Positions 1 through 16,500 of a stretch of 40,000 bases of DNA are shown here, in pieces. Source of the DNA: Bigelowiella natans CCMP2755 (Eukaryota > Cercozoa > Chlorarachniophyceae). Within the stretch, counting starts at the first letter, position 1. Each line of letters opens with the position of its first letter. The notes beneath the pieces were generated by a model. That model searched no databases. It worked only from the letters and a program-made list of their open reading frames with translations, and was not told the DNA's origin. The translations under genes were made by a program, and so were the position numbers. Where the stretch lies: assembly GCA_000320545.1 (NCBI GenBank), contig ADNK01002106.1, positions 1 through 40,000 on the forward strand. The letters run 5' to 3'.

Positions 1-1146
1 TTTAGCGGTGTGTTTCCCTTTACGTGAGCAGTATCCGCAACGTCGGTTACCTTCCCTGTCCTTGTACCAGTCTCGCTGCGGCTTAATAGCGTTAATGTTT
101 CCTATGCCAGGTACCTTAGGGCTGGTAAACTTGCGGTCCTGCTCCTGCTCGCGTAGGGATATAGCCTGCACTGCTGCCTCCATCGTGGTGTAGCCTTTCT
201 CCGTAACGTAAGTGGATTCCTTTATCTTTAACTTGAACTCTTCAAACCTTGCCTGATCATCACCTGTGTTGTAATTAAAATCATGTAGTTCGTCGATCAT
301 ATCCTGGAAGCGCGTGGCAAAGTCTCTAACAGGTTCTCTCTCATGCTGCATCATTGCTCTGTATTTTCTAATAGCCTGGGGTAGGGAGTTAGCATCCTGT
401 TCATTTACAAAAGCCTTCATTATCGCCTCAACGTCTCGTAGCCCACTAACTGTAGTGTGTATTTTCTCTAGCTGCCTGATCCGGGTCCTGCCTGTCTCGT
501 AAAGGTCCATGGCTTGCTTTATTATAGCTAGCCATTTGAGCTTGTCGTTTTCGGTGGGGTTAGGGGTAAAGTCGCAGAGTATACTCCTAGCGTTCTTCCA
601 CCACCTCCTTGCCTCACCTCTTTTCCCGTTGTATTTCGTTATCATAACCGGTGCTGTTTTAACAGACATGAACTGGGTGTTCCGCTGTACCGGCTGCTGC
701 TGCTTGACGGTGCTCTGGGTCGTCCCCCGCGAGGCGCCCAGACCCCCGTCGTTCCTAAACAAAGCTGCCCACTCTGGAGGTAAGTCTGCTTCGTAATCCA
801 TGATGTCCTGCATGATAGCTGCCCAAACATCATGTGTCTGATACTTGTATTCTATCGATACTTTCAGTTTGGCGTAGTTGCTCGCCCTGGGTCGCAAGGC
901 TCGTAATGCCATTACGACCTTCTTGCTTTCGGCGGCCACGTCCTCGTCGTCCGCCTCGTAGAAGTTCTCCAGTGCCTCTGCTGCTGCATCTGCTTTCTTA
1001 ATCCCGGGTGCTGGTCCCGGCGGTGCCTGTGGAGGTGTTCCTCCTCCTTCCTTAGCGTCCGTATCGCCCTTCCTTTCCTGTTTCTGCTCGTGCCCTTGCA
1101 CGGCCTGCGAGCCAAAGTCCTGCTGTTCTTCTAGCTGCTGTGACAT
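1..1146 (-). CDS. LTR-retrotransposon Gag polyprotein, N-terminal part (runs off left edge)
   Basis: An ATG at 1146 opens a frame of 382 codons with no stop down to base 1, so the gene is cut by the window edge. The first ~70 residues are a Gln/Glu/Pro/Gly-rich leader (MSQQLEEQQDFG). The middle is helical and Trp-rich (GEARRWWKNARSIL, REPVRDFATRFQDM), which resembles the retrotransposon Gag capsid domain. It ends in the start of a zinc knuckle (CGYCSREGKH), written as Cys-x2-Cys-x5-His with the last Cys beyond the edge. In the family, Gag packages the element RNA; protease and reverse transcriptase would follow to the left. No introns are needed. The frame is intact, so the copy may be young. 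Ty3-like is my guess, but without pol the class is open. Confidence 0.85.
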   Translation of the reverse strand, partial: MSQQLEEQQDFGSQAVQGHEQKQERKGDTDAKEGGGTPPQAPPGPAPGIKKADAAAEALENFYEADDEDVAAESKKVVMALRALRPRASNYAKLKVSIEYKYQTHDVWAAIMQDIMDYEADLPPEWAALFRNDGGLGASRGTTQSTVKQQQPVQRNTQFMSVKTAPVMITKYNGKRGEARRWWKNARSILCDFTPNPTENDKLKWLAIIKQAMDLYETGRTRIRQLEKIHTTVSGLRDVEAIMKAFVNEQDANSLPQAIRKYRAMMQHEREPVRDFATRFQDMIDELHDFNYNTGDDQARFEEFKLKIKESTYVTEKGYTTMEAAVQAISLREQEQDRKFTSPKVPGIGNINAIKPQRDWYKDREGNRRCGYCSRKGKHTAK

Positions 1147-1327
1147 TGTTAGTCAAATCGTTTCCCGTGTGTGGAAGCCAAAGGTTGTTGCGCGTAAGGT
1201 GTTCACAGGCCGAGGCGCTACGTGCACAAGTAGGCAGGGGGGGGGAAAGGCACGTTTGCTTCCTTTTGAAGAGTTGTGTTTATTTTTATTAAAGATTATA
1301 TTTTTATTAAATCGTGCACTGCGTAAT

Positions 1328-1413
1328 CATTCGCGAAGCTTTCGCGAATGCCGCCGCACGTGGGGCAGCACACTTCCGGTGTGCTGCCATGAGTCCCGCC
1401 GGAACCCACGTGC
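1328..1413. repeat. Three short hairpins, two of them nested
   Basis: First hairpin: 10-bp arms 1328-1337 and 1341-1350 with loop gct. Second: 10-bp arms 1364-1373 (ggcagcacac) and 1379-1388 with loop ttccg. Third: 9-bp arms 1356-1364 (gcacgtggg) and 1405-1413 enclose the second. All arms match exactly. They lie upstream of gag on its coding strand and could be regulatory structure in the element's leader, or cruciform-prone DNA. Confidence 0.7.
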
Positions 1414-1455
1414 CTATGCTGTATTAATATCTACGTTATCTATATTCTATATCCG

Positions 1456-1642
1456 CATGTCACGCAAGTATGGTGGGCTGTTGCCTTGCATCGTTATGCA
1501 TGCGCAGTCATGGCATGTGATGCACACATGCATGAGTGTGTGTGTGTGTGTGTGTGTGTGTGTCATGCATGTGTGCATCACATGCCATGACTGCGCATGC
1601 ATAACGATGCAAGGCAACAGCCCACCATACTTGCGTGACATG
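1456..1642. repeat. Perfect 80-bp inverted repeat with a GT-dinucleotide loop
   Basis: Bases 1456-1535 and 1563-1642 are exact reverse complements over 80 bp, separated by 27 bases of pure GT repeat (1536-1562). A transcript from either strand would fold into an 80-bp perfect hairpin. There are no obvious flanking target-site duplications. Exact arm identity means a recent origin or active gene conversion. Confidence 0.95.
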
Positions 1643-1937
1643 TGCATGGGCAGCTACATGCTGCTGTGCAGGCGCTATGGACACTGTCATGCCCACACAT
1701 GCACAGCTACATCAGGATGACCATTGAAAAAATTTAATTCTTCATTACATCCGTCTCACATGTGTCACATGGAGCTGAAGGTCGCGTAGCTAACCCTCAG
1801 GTGCTCATCTCGCTGCAATTGCACATGACTGTCCTTTCTAGGTAGTGATGGCGGGATGCAACGATTTTGCTATGATGATACTAAAGTAAATTTCATACTA
1901 AAATAAAATGTCGGTGGATCTATATAATTGATCTAAA

Positions 1938-3949
1938 TTATGTAGATTTTGCTGCTGCCTCAGAGAAGTACTCCCCTTTATCCTCAGGAGTTGGCTTGAT
2001 TGTTCTACTACCTGGAACCCATCCGTGGGGGCACACTTCACCGTGCTTATCTGTGAATTGATAACCTGCCGCACAATATAGCCAAAGAGCCAAAGTAAGC
2101 CACGCCAATCACGGTCCACACCACAATAGTGGGTGTGATCTGCGATTAATAGTGGTTCTGTTCCAGCGACAACGATGATGCATGATCTTCATCATAATAA
2201 TGAGAGAATGGCGATATAATGATGATAGTGATGGTGTCTGGAACCAACCATTAATGAGACGTAGCACTTCGTCTGCGTTGCGACCAACCGGAGGATCGTT
2301 CAGTGAGACTGAATAAACATCGCCATCATCATCTTGTACTATTATCGATACCAAGGAGAGTGCAAGATCGAACAAAGTTGAATTGTTGTTTTGGCCTCTC
2401 TTATTGCATTAACGTACTGTGTCGCACGATGCCCTTCGGATCTATTATGAATGTGCCCCTCACATGATGGCCGCTGGGGTGTAAGCAACCTGTGGAAGGG
2501 AAGAAAACGTAAGAAAATGTACACAATGCATAGAAAAACAAGACAAAACAACTTGTTGTCCAAGCTTGCCGATTCGTAGCAAATAAGAGAATGCAGAGCC
2601 CCTCAGATTAGTCAGGAAAATATGAGAAAGTTTTTTGTGCTCGGCGCAAATACGGCATCATATTACCGTAAGCCTCCCCGATTCTATGCGTAAGGTCGGA
2701 CAAGAGAGGATATTGCAACTCCCCAACGCCGCCCTCCTTCCTGATATTGAACGACGACGATGGTGATGATGATGATGATGATGATGATGACAATACATCA
2801 AAGATGGCTAAAAGCCATGAGCAGCATTTGAAAGAAATTCTAGCTACCGGGGAGTCTTCATCCACTGTAAGTGTGTGAATTCCGAGTCGATGGATACGCC
2901 TACCACGGCTGCACCGAGCTTCTTAAATTCTGCCATTCTAAAAGGGAGGGTGGAAGGAAAGCGTGAGAATTCTTGTTCTCTCCCTCATTTCTTTATATTC
3001 CTCGTATTCAATACATTATGCGTAGCGATTCTCAGTAAACTTAGCACTAAGAAAAAAATCAAAATTGGGGATCATGTTGGTAGCATCCTCATCATCATCA
3101 CTATCATCATCATCATCATCATCATCATTATGAGCAACAACTACAGCAACACTGCATCACTACTTGTCGGAGAAGGCAGTCAGTTCTGTCGGACAGACAA
3201 ATGTGAAATCTAGAGGGTAGAAGATGAGAACAAGCCTGATGGAGGAGGGGGGAGACGATTGGATCTTAGAATAGAAAGATAACTGAACGGGATCATCTTT
3301 CGGAGAAATAATGAGTGTAATACCACTGTCCTTTGAAGTCTTCGAGACTAACATCCTTAAAACTGCCTAAGGTTGGCGCGTACATAGACATCAAGAGAAT
3401 TTTCGTCAGTCTTACATATATACGTCAAACCGTGAGGAATAGAGGAGACATCAAAGGTCGAAAGTATATCTTCATCATCGAAAGATTTCGTTCTGTGGGT
3501 GTTTTCACAAGCTACGGAGTGTTTTACCATCTGGCATTGCCGCTTTGCCAGAAAAGCTTGGAGCGGGAAGCGTGACCTGAGCAGGCTTGGTATGCTCAGG
3601 CCAACTAGTTCCTCCCTTTAAGTTCACTAGGATATCTTCTGACTTTCGTTGCCGCTTCAGCATGAGAGGGGCCTGAAATCTCGCATCGGTGCCCTGAGGA
3701 TAGCCATTCTCATCGAGGTATGACACAAAGCAGGAGGTGAAGTTTTCATGTGTGGTTTGCATGCACCTAAACAAAGGCAAAACGTGTCGGTTTTGGTATT
3801 ACATCCGCTGTGATCGTCGCTGCTGTGCCTAGGGCGTGGTCGGGACCGATGTTAGATCTGACTGAAGATACGATGAGGATCCCAACCGCCACAGCTACGA
3901 TCACGCATTTTGGGGTTACCTGAGGCAGACGTAACAGAACAGAGTACAT
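1938..3949 (-). CDS. Typical 2-Cys peroxiredoxin, probably mitochondrial
   Basis: Thiol peroxidase that reduces hydrogen peroxide with thioredoxin. Ten exons in gene order: 3949-3920, 3828-3803, 3766-3528, 3366-3327, 3235-3164, 2937-2848, 2740-2667, 2489-2418, 2308-2249, 2065-1938. All introns are GT-AG and phases close to 276 residues. The peroxidatic Cys is about residue 126 ([13 protein letters not shown]) and the resolving Cys about 246 (HGEVCPHGW). Other conserved blocks are [41 protein letters not shown] and [12 protein letters not shown]. The GGVG and C-terminal YF motifs match the peroxide-sensitive eukaryotic class. The N-terminus ([18 protein letters not shown]) looks like a mitochondrial presequence; about 80 residues before the core are unusual. 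The first two small exons are the least certain part. Confidence 0.95.
2763..2790. repeat. (GAT)n microsatellite in a peroxiredoxin intron
   Basis: About eight to nine GAT units inside the intron 2741-2847. A second trinucleotide tract, (ATC)n at about 3088-3128, lies in the intron 2938-3163. Both are non-coding. Confidence 0.9.
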
Positions 3950-5836
3950 TAAACGATGCAATGTAGTATATTACGGATTGTAGGAAATAAGATTCTCAAA
4001 GAGTAGAGTCAGATTACTAAAAAATGGGACTTCATTTGTTTCGGCTTGAATGTTTGACATAATCCATCCAGCGACTAGCCTCCCCCCCACTTCCTTGGGC
4101 ATCTCTCTTTCTCTCTTTCTCTCTTTATGCTTCTTTTTCTTTCAATTCGGTGTCGCATTTCTGATCAGCGTAGCGTCATTTTCTAAAGACACCGCGCATG
4201 AGGATACAATCGAATGCGGTAATAATGTAGATGCAGGATTACAATGACGCCCAGTGCCTTTTGGGCGCCACCAAAAGAACCACAACTTGGGGTTTGAATT
4301 GGCCACGCACAACCCCTTTCGCCTGTGGGGTGCGAAGGCGAGCGGGGGATCGCAGACCAATGCAGGTGTACAGGAGAACGTCAATTCGAAGCGCTCAGTA
4401 AGTTTTAATCATCACCCTCTACAAGGCAGACGACCGCTCACACAGTGAGCAAGCATCGCCGGGTAGCAATTCACGTATGTTCGGCGCATGGCGAATTCCA
4501 TATGCACAAACGTCTAAAACTCAGCATCATGTATCCATGACCTGGTGAAGACGCTCGCGGTGTTGCGGCAGTAGGGGAGCCATTACGGCTTGCGGGATAA
4601 ACTTTGTTTCCTAAAAAAAAAACAGGAGATTTTTGGTCTGCGTCATGAATATTTCCAGCAAAATGGATGTTTCCTGACAAGTGATGGAATTCTCGAGAAT
4701 TCGATTCGCTCGTCGTGTGGATGTAGCCTTCAGGAAGTTCCTTCTTGGAGTGGATGCTCTGCGTCGACGCCACATTGCTGCTAGCCACATTGCTGCATTG
4801 TTGTCAGAACACCAATCTCAAATTCCTCCTGGTTGCTCCAGTTAGACCTCACTAAAGCTAGTTCGAGACACTCTAGCACTGCGTTTCGCACACTGCTGCA
4901 AACGTCTTGGAACACTTTGGAAGCATTGTTTCATTGTTTCATTGTGTGTCTGTTCACATGTGCATTTGTTGAACTGCTTGATTTGAGGAACCAGTGCAGC
5001 CTAGCAGCACCTGTTTGATCGATGACGTGGCGCCACTTTCATTCACGCGGGCGTGTGTGGAGTGCCACTTGGCAGGACCCACACCGAGAAGCTCACCCGG
5101 AGCGAGTGGGACGTCACGTCCATGATGTTCTCTGGTTCTGGCCAAAGCCAGCAAGTGCTAGAGTGGTTGCTTGCGGTGCTCGATTCGAAACGATCGCTGA
5201 AATCGCGAGTGGTTGCAATGTGTGCGAGGCCAGGAGGGGCAAGCACACACAATCAGACGTCTTTCCCACGCTTTGATGATCAAGGCAAGCCCTTTTGCCG
5301 AATCGAACGCACAGCACCAGAGCACGTGCACGTGTGGTGTGAGTCTGTTCGAGATGCTGGCGCACGCTGGCACGCGCGCGGCGGACGCAATCTCAGTCGG
5401 TCTGCACGTGAGGAGGCACAAGTGAGGCAGGTCAGAACAAACGCTTTCGCTGCGACGCGGACACAGCTAGACAGCATTTGCATCCATTTGACACACGTCT
5501 TCTTGCTGGACAGTCGTGTTGCCAACGAACAAGCACATGCCAGTGTGTGCAGGAAGAGCGCCGAACATGATGTGAAAATGTTGTCAAATGTGATTTGCGC
5601 CACGCTAGCACGATGTGACTCGATGTTAGCTGTTTGCACAACAATTGCTGGACTTCTCTAAACCGATCTGATGACATCACCACAGAGTACATTATTGCGT
5701 TGGTGTTGAATTCCTGCACAAACATGCGCAACACTGCTAAGCATTATTTTTTACTGCATCGCTGCCTTACTAGCTTAGCTGCTGCTGTTTTTGTGACTGC
5801 CAAAAATGTGAGACAAGAACCCTAAAATTGTCAATG
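3950..5836. other. Unassigned intergenic tract
   Basis: Lies between the start of the peroxiredoxin gene and the end of the CNNM gene. I recognise no gene. It holds a pyrimidine-rich patch (about 4100-4142), a 16-bp palindrome gaattctcgagaattc at 4687-4702, and a stretch at about 5020-5740 with long open frames on both strands. The longest is 5053-5661 (+, 202 codons), rich in Arg, Ala, Ser and Cys with no motif I know. It could be part of an old mobile element or chance openness; I do not call it a gene. Confidence 0.5.
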
Positions 5837-10474
<4,638 letters not shown>

Positions 10475-10868
10475 GGAAGAGGAAGGAAGGAACGGGGAGG
10501 AGGGAGTTCTGGTCAAGTGTATCCCAGATAAACTCGAGTTATTGGGGAATTCCCGAGAATTCCTCGAGAATTGGCCTGTAATTTATACCTGCGTCACGAA
10601 CACACACCATACGTCCGTGAGCATTTCCGAGGAGCTAGATTCTTCTTATTCAAAGTTTATGAAGGAGATTTGAACACATGCGACAGGCAATTTTGGATTC
10701 CGACGCAATTAAAAACGCAAGACCTTCGGGCACAGGTCGAGCAAGCAAGGTTTACCCTCCCCCCCCCTTTCCCCGATCCCTTTCCTACGGATTGCCGCGG
10801 AAAATTTAGATATTGAATGATTCTATTCGTTTTCGCTTTGAATTAAAACCCCCAACCCGTACATTAGA
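10475..10868. promoter_or_regulatory. Shared upstream region of the CNNM and P5A genes
   Basis: 394 bp between the two divergent start codons. It should hold both promoters and 5' UTRs, but I see no clear TATA box or other named element. It contains two overlapping XhoI/EcoRI-like inverted words (ggaattcccgagaattcctcgagaattgg, split here as ggaattcccgagaattc at 10547-10563 and ctcgagaattgg just after). Confidence 0.5.
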
Positions 10869-12371
10869 ATGCCTCCTGGATCTGAGAAGACTGGTGCTGC
10901 TGCTGCTGCTTCTGTGCGTGGAATGCTGGACCCGGCATCTGATGGTCAGCGTTTATCAAAGCTTTCGCCGGCGTGTGCCTTAAAACGAACACAAAAACGT
11001 GCTAACAGTGTAGATTACGTGCATGTTCGAAGTCGTTCTTAGCTTGACCCCCCCTGACGACATCGTCGCTGTCTTCGTGTTGATGATGGCCAGGCACGGC
11101 AGCATTCCTGTCTCTGCATACCGAGCTACCCATAGCATGGCGACTAGATATCGTACCGTTTGCGATTGCTTATCTTCTCCTCGGCTACGTGTACTTCTTT
11201 TGCTATCCGGAGGGTGGTTCCAGGTACCGAACAACACGAACGAAGAACATCGCGAAGCAATGTAATATAATTTCATCCCGTAATCAGTTACTACCCGGAC
11301 AGTAACCTGGGCAGTGTCAATGCTACACAAACCGCTGAGAATGCGACGGCGTTGGGAGTAGGAGATGGAGAAGCGATGGGAATTCCCACGCAAATCGCCG
11401 TGGATCCCGACGCAACTGTGAGAAACACGATAATTAGAACAGTTTTCCAAAGCTCCTCCCCGTGCCGTGCATGCCACTCTGATACATCTATTCTTGCGCA
11501 ACTGAGCGTGTAACTTGCTGCACCAGGATCTCAGCTTCATTGCATTCTGTCTCTTCCCCATTCTGGGTAAGTACTACATGAAGTAGCGATGATAGCTTTC
11601 TATCATCGCAGCTCATCCTCTTAACGATTTCTTGTTCCTATCAGCAATTATACACCTTGGGACCCTATTTGCCTCGTACTGGTCAATCACCGTGCGATGT
11701 TTTCTCCAGTAAGAATAAACAGTTTTTTCACCAACGTATCACAATCATCAAAATAGTTAATGTTGGCTTGGATACCAGGTATAGGACCGAGGCCAGCTTT
11801 AATCCAGAGAAGGACTATTTTCCGAAGAAAAAAGTATTTGTGAGGGCGATGCCAAAACCCCATTGCGGAGCTGGCAAGGTATTTTTTCTTCAATAGAGCA
11901 GTAAATACTCTTGAAGAAGGATCTCAGGAATGCGTTCTAACACCACCAACGACGAGAGAAAATGGCGACTACGATGTCCTGATTTCGATCCAGGCTTTGA
12001 CTATCTGAGACATAGTACTTACTTCTACTTTCTTCTCCTGCGCTGTGATGCAAATGATCAGATGTGCCCCGTCCGTCGATTCGAGCGTCACACTTTTTTC
12101 ATGTGAGGAGCTCATGCTTACTGCCGCTTGCTGCACGTGATTGTTGACCTCGACAACGACGAAGAATAATGAGAATGACGATCTAATGTTATTGTGTGAT
12201 AAGTCGCCTGAGATTCAAAACCATGTCCCTCGATTGATCTCCTGCTTGTTTGATAAATGCTGACGTGTTGAAAAACAGCGCCTGCACTACAGAAATCAGT
12301 CCGATTGTTTCGGATTAGAAGAGACATCGCTGTTGGGCAACGTTCTCATGGAACGTCCCATTATGACCATG

Positions 12372-12409
<38 letters not shown>

Positions 12410-13499
12410 CTTCTGCATTTCTGAACCGGTATGTTCGTCTCCGCAGCTTCCAACAGTCGAAGTACGTGTATGACCCGAAACGGGGCTTGTTCTCCGCGCT
12501 GCGATACCCCGTTGATAGCCCCGTGAGCGCGTATGTTGGGAGCAAGGGACTCGAGACAGGAAGTCAATTATCAGCAGGTTCTTCTATTGATCATACTCTA
12601 CAGCCGTAGCCAATCAAAATTGAGATTCGTCTCATCTTCCATCCTCCGCTATCCCCGGCACACATCCCACCCTCATCATTTGATGTATTCTTAATTTTAA
12701 TAATTTGTGGTGGTTGGCTGGCAGCGAGAGGCAAGTTCCCTCCCAACGAGTTTGATATTCCTCTGCCAAGCTTCGAGGTAGTAGAAGCTGTTGTTGTTGC
12801 TGCTGCTGCTGCTGCTGGCCTATGAACAACATCAACAACGATGGGCGACCACCGGTTTCCTATATCGTGATATTTCACCATCGTTGGGAATACGTATATC
12901 TTGATTGTGACGACTACAGTTGACCGTGGTGATCGGTATTATCAAATCAGGAATTATTCAAAGAGCACGCACTGGCCCCGTTCTTCGTGTTCCAAGTGAT
13001 AGAAGAAGAAGAAGAAGATGATGATAATGATAATGATGATAAGACGGCTCCTCCTCCTCCTTCCCTCCATCCATACTTTGCTGGCGGTGTACGAAATTAC
13101 AGCGCTACCATTATCAACATATACCATTTATTCCTTTACATTAATAAATACATAATGTTAATGTTTCACCTTGGTCAGGTCTTCTGCGTAGGGTTGTGGT
13201 GCTTGGACGAATACTGGTATTATTCCGTCATTACTCTGGTTATGCTCTTCATCTTCGAGAAGCAGGTTGTGTTATGGGAGGAGGAGGAGGAGGAGGAGGA
13301 GAGGGGGAGGGAAGGGAGAGTAAAAATAAGAATAAGAAGAATAAGAAGCTCATGCTCACCCAGTGTCCCCGAATTGCCTTAACTGTTCTTTTTGGACTTT
13401 GATTTTGTCGTTACTACATCCGAAAAAGGTGGTCAATCGTCGAATCGATAACCTCCAGAAGCTGCGCGACATGAGAACGCCTCCGTTTCAAATTATGGT

Positions 13500-13530
<31 letters not shown>

Positions 13531-13538
13531 TATGTATA

Positions 13539-13582
<44 letters not shown>

Positions 13583-16500
13583 GGTGTGTGTATTTGCGTG
13601 TTTACATTTATGCAATATTGAATAAAAAGAAGGAAAGATGGGTGAGGGCTGCTTATATCCTCCTTGTTCCGTGATTCGTCTTTCTCCTACTGCTTCTTCT
13701 TCTTCCTCCTCCTCTTCAATTATCATCGGTTTCCTTCCCCCACAAATTATGTCACTACAGCATCATACGATGTTCTAATCTGGACGATGACTCCCTCCTC
13801 CTCCTCCTCCTCCTCCTCCTTCTTCTCCTATTAACAAACGCAGGCGTTCAGATCAGGGGCGTGGAAATGTCTATATACATTCGACCTTCTCCCTGGGGAT
13901 TTGATAGAGCTACTACCAAGCACTGGGGGAGAGGTAACCAGCGCAGCCAGTTTGATGGCCGACACAGTCCTCTTTATTGTTATGCCAAATTCCGACACGC
14001 CATCATCACGTTTTTTTCCCCATTACACTGAATGAGAAGACATCGATAAGAACTCGATACTGCAGCTGTGAGCTCATCGGTTTTTCTGTAACCGTCATTT
14101 TGGTGCGACACGATGATGATTTGATAAAGCGATCTCCTTCTATCCCCCCCCCTTCCCCCCCCCCCCCCACCTTCACCCCAAACACCGTCTCAAAAGGGAA
14201 CCTGCCCTTGCGACTGTGTGCTACTGAGCGGGACGTGTGTTGTGAATGAAGCAATGCTCACCGGGGAAAGTGTGCCACAAGTGAAGGAACCTCTGGTGAG
14301 GACGTAAAAGAATAATAATGACAATAATAATAATAATAAATAATAGAACGCTGACCATGAAAGGAGAGGGGGAGGCGGTTCGCGTGCTCAACGCTAGTGC
14401 CAACCACAACAAACGCAATTTAATTATCAGGTGGCTCGCAATGGCAGTGATAGCAGCGGCGCCGGAGGAGAGGAAAGGCTGTCCATCGACAAGAAACACA
14501 AGAGGCACATAATCTTCGGAGGAACTAAGATCATACTCACGGATAAGACCGGAGGGAGTGGCAGCGCCGTTGCTCCTGTCCCCACCGCGCTGATGAAGAA
14601 GAAGAAGAAGAAGACACCTGCTACCGGAGCAGCCGCTGCCGCAGCAGCAGCAACACCGGTGGTTTTCAAGGTGAAACCGAGGCCGATGAAGGAGAAGCCG
14701 TGCATAGCGTACGTGCTGCGAACAGGCTTCGGCACGGCTCAGGGGAATCTCGTCAGGACGATACTGTTCTCCACTGAGCGAGTCTCGGTTAACAACACGG
14801 AGAGCCTCCTCTTCATCCTATTCCTGCTGGTCTTCGCCGTCATTGCCTCCGCGTACGTCCTCGTCAAGGGCCTGGAGGACGAAACGCGGTCGCGGTACAA
14901 GCTGATCTTGAATTGCATCATGATCGTCACGTCGGTCGTTCCACCCGAGCTGCCGATGGAGCTCTCGCTGGCCGTGAACACGTCCCTTTTCGAGCTTTTC
15001 AAGCTGGATGTCTTCTGCACAGAGCCGTTTCGCATCCCCCTCGGGGGGGCGGTGGACGTCTGCTGCTTCGACAAGACCGGGACGCTCACCTCAGAGCAGT
15101 TCCTCGTCGAGGGCGTTACCGAGACTAAGGCGATGATGACGATGATGGCGGCGAATAATGGCAGTGCAGCACCAGCGGCGGCGGGAGCAGAAAAGCAGCC
15201 CGAGGAGAAGAAGACTGATGACGCTTCTCCTCTGGATGCTGCCGCCGAGGCGAAAGTGCCCGCCATCCTTGACCCCATGAACTTGCGCAGAGAGCAGCAG
15301 CTTGTCCTCGCCGGGTGCCACTCTATCGTGCAAATGCCTGGAGGAGGAGGAGGAGGAGGAGGAGGAGGAGGGGGCAGGGCAGCGAGCCGCGCTGGGAGCT
15401 ATGGCGGCGGCAGCTTGCTCGGCGATCCTATGGAAATCGCGGCGTTCGAGGCGATGGGGTGGAGCATGAACAAAAGCGGAGCGGCGATATCCCGGGGCCG
15501 CGAAGAGAGCGTGAAGGTGTTCCGCAAGTTTCCCTTCTCCTCCGAGCTGCAGCGTATGGCCACGATCGTCCTCGCCGAGAGGTCAATGGAGTACTGGATC
15601 ACGGCCAAGGGTTCCCCGGAGCGCATGGGCCCGCAGTACGCCACCCTCCCCAACGGCTACGAGGACGCACACCGCCACTTCTCCTCGCAGGGGTACCGCG
15701 TGCTCGCACTGGGGTACCGCCGCGTTGGGAAGGCGTCCTCCGAGTGCAGCCGTTCGGTGAGGAAAATGGGCAGGGCGGACGTGGAGAAGGATCTGGTGTT
15801 CGGGGGCTTCCTCCTGCTGCGCACCGCGCTGAAGCGGTACAGCCTGGATACGGTGAAGGCGCTCAAGGGCTCCTCGCACAACGTGGTGATGATCACGGGC
15901 GATCACACGCTCACCGCCTGCTACGTTGCTTCGGAGGTTGGAATCTCCACGCATAAGTACCCCAGCGAGTCTTTAGTGCTTACTGCAGTCTCGACTTCGA
16001 CGGCGACGAATGATGGCGAAAGCGATAGAACATCAGCCGATACCAAGGGGGAGGGAGGAAGGGAGATGAAGGAAAAGGCGTCTGGGTCTGCAGCAGCCCC
16101 ACCGGCTTCGTCGTCGTCATCACCGTTTAAATTTGAGTGGGTGAGTGTTGACAGGCACACGCGCATCACATACGACCCCGAGCAGACGGCGTCTCTGGCG
16201 AGGAAATTCGACTTGTGCGTCTCTGGCTTCGTTGTGGAGAAGATGCTAGAGCAGGAAGGCATGGCCTACATCGAGGGATCCATCCGCTTCATCAAGGTCT
16301 TTGCGCGATTTTCCCCCTCCCAGAAGGAGCTCGTCCTGCTCTCTCTGAAGGGTCATGGGCTGACGACGTTGATGTGTGGTGACGGCACCAACGACGTCGG
16401 GGCGCTGAAGCAGGCCCACGTTGGCGTGGCACTTATCTCCAGCAGCAACCTCATTCCGCTCTCATCAATCCAACAAGGGCATCACCAAAATCATCAAAAT

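Larger units (their letters stand above)
1147..1937. other. Region upstream of gag (possible 5' leader/LTR) and spacer to the peroxiredoxin gene
   Basis: No protein gene is visible. The stretch next to gag holds a run of nine G (about 1238-1246), an AT-rich patch with AATAAA-like words on the minus strand (about 1278-1312), and several inverted repeats described separately. This would be the place for a 5' LTR of the minus-strand element, but I could not fix LTR ends, a target-site duplication or a tRNA primer-binding site, so the LTR is inference only. Confidence 0.4.

Noticed and set aside
1147-1330. LTR boundary and primer-binding site for the gag element.
   Set aside because: No tRNA-complementary stretch or TG...CA ends could be fixed without the second LTR, so neither is annotated.
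1447-1696. Frames of 60-70 codons on both strands around 1.5 kb.
   Set aside because: They mirror each other because of the inverted repeat and are mostly GT/CA repeat; no protein evidence.
14913-15956. Long alternative frames on both strands (for example 15315-15956 +, 14739-15278 -).
   Set aside because: Shadows of the GC-rich P5A last exon; only the 14431-17508 frame carries conserved motifs.
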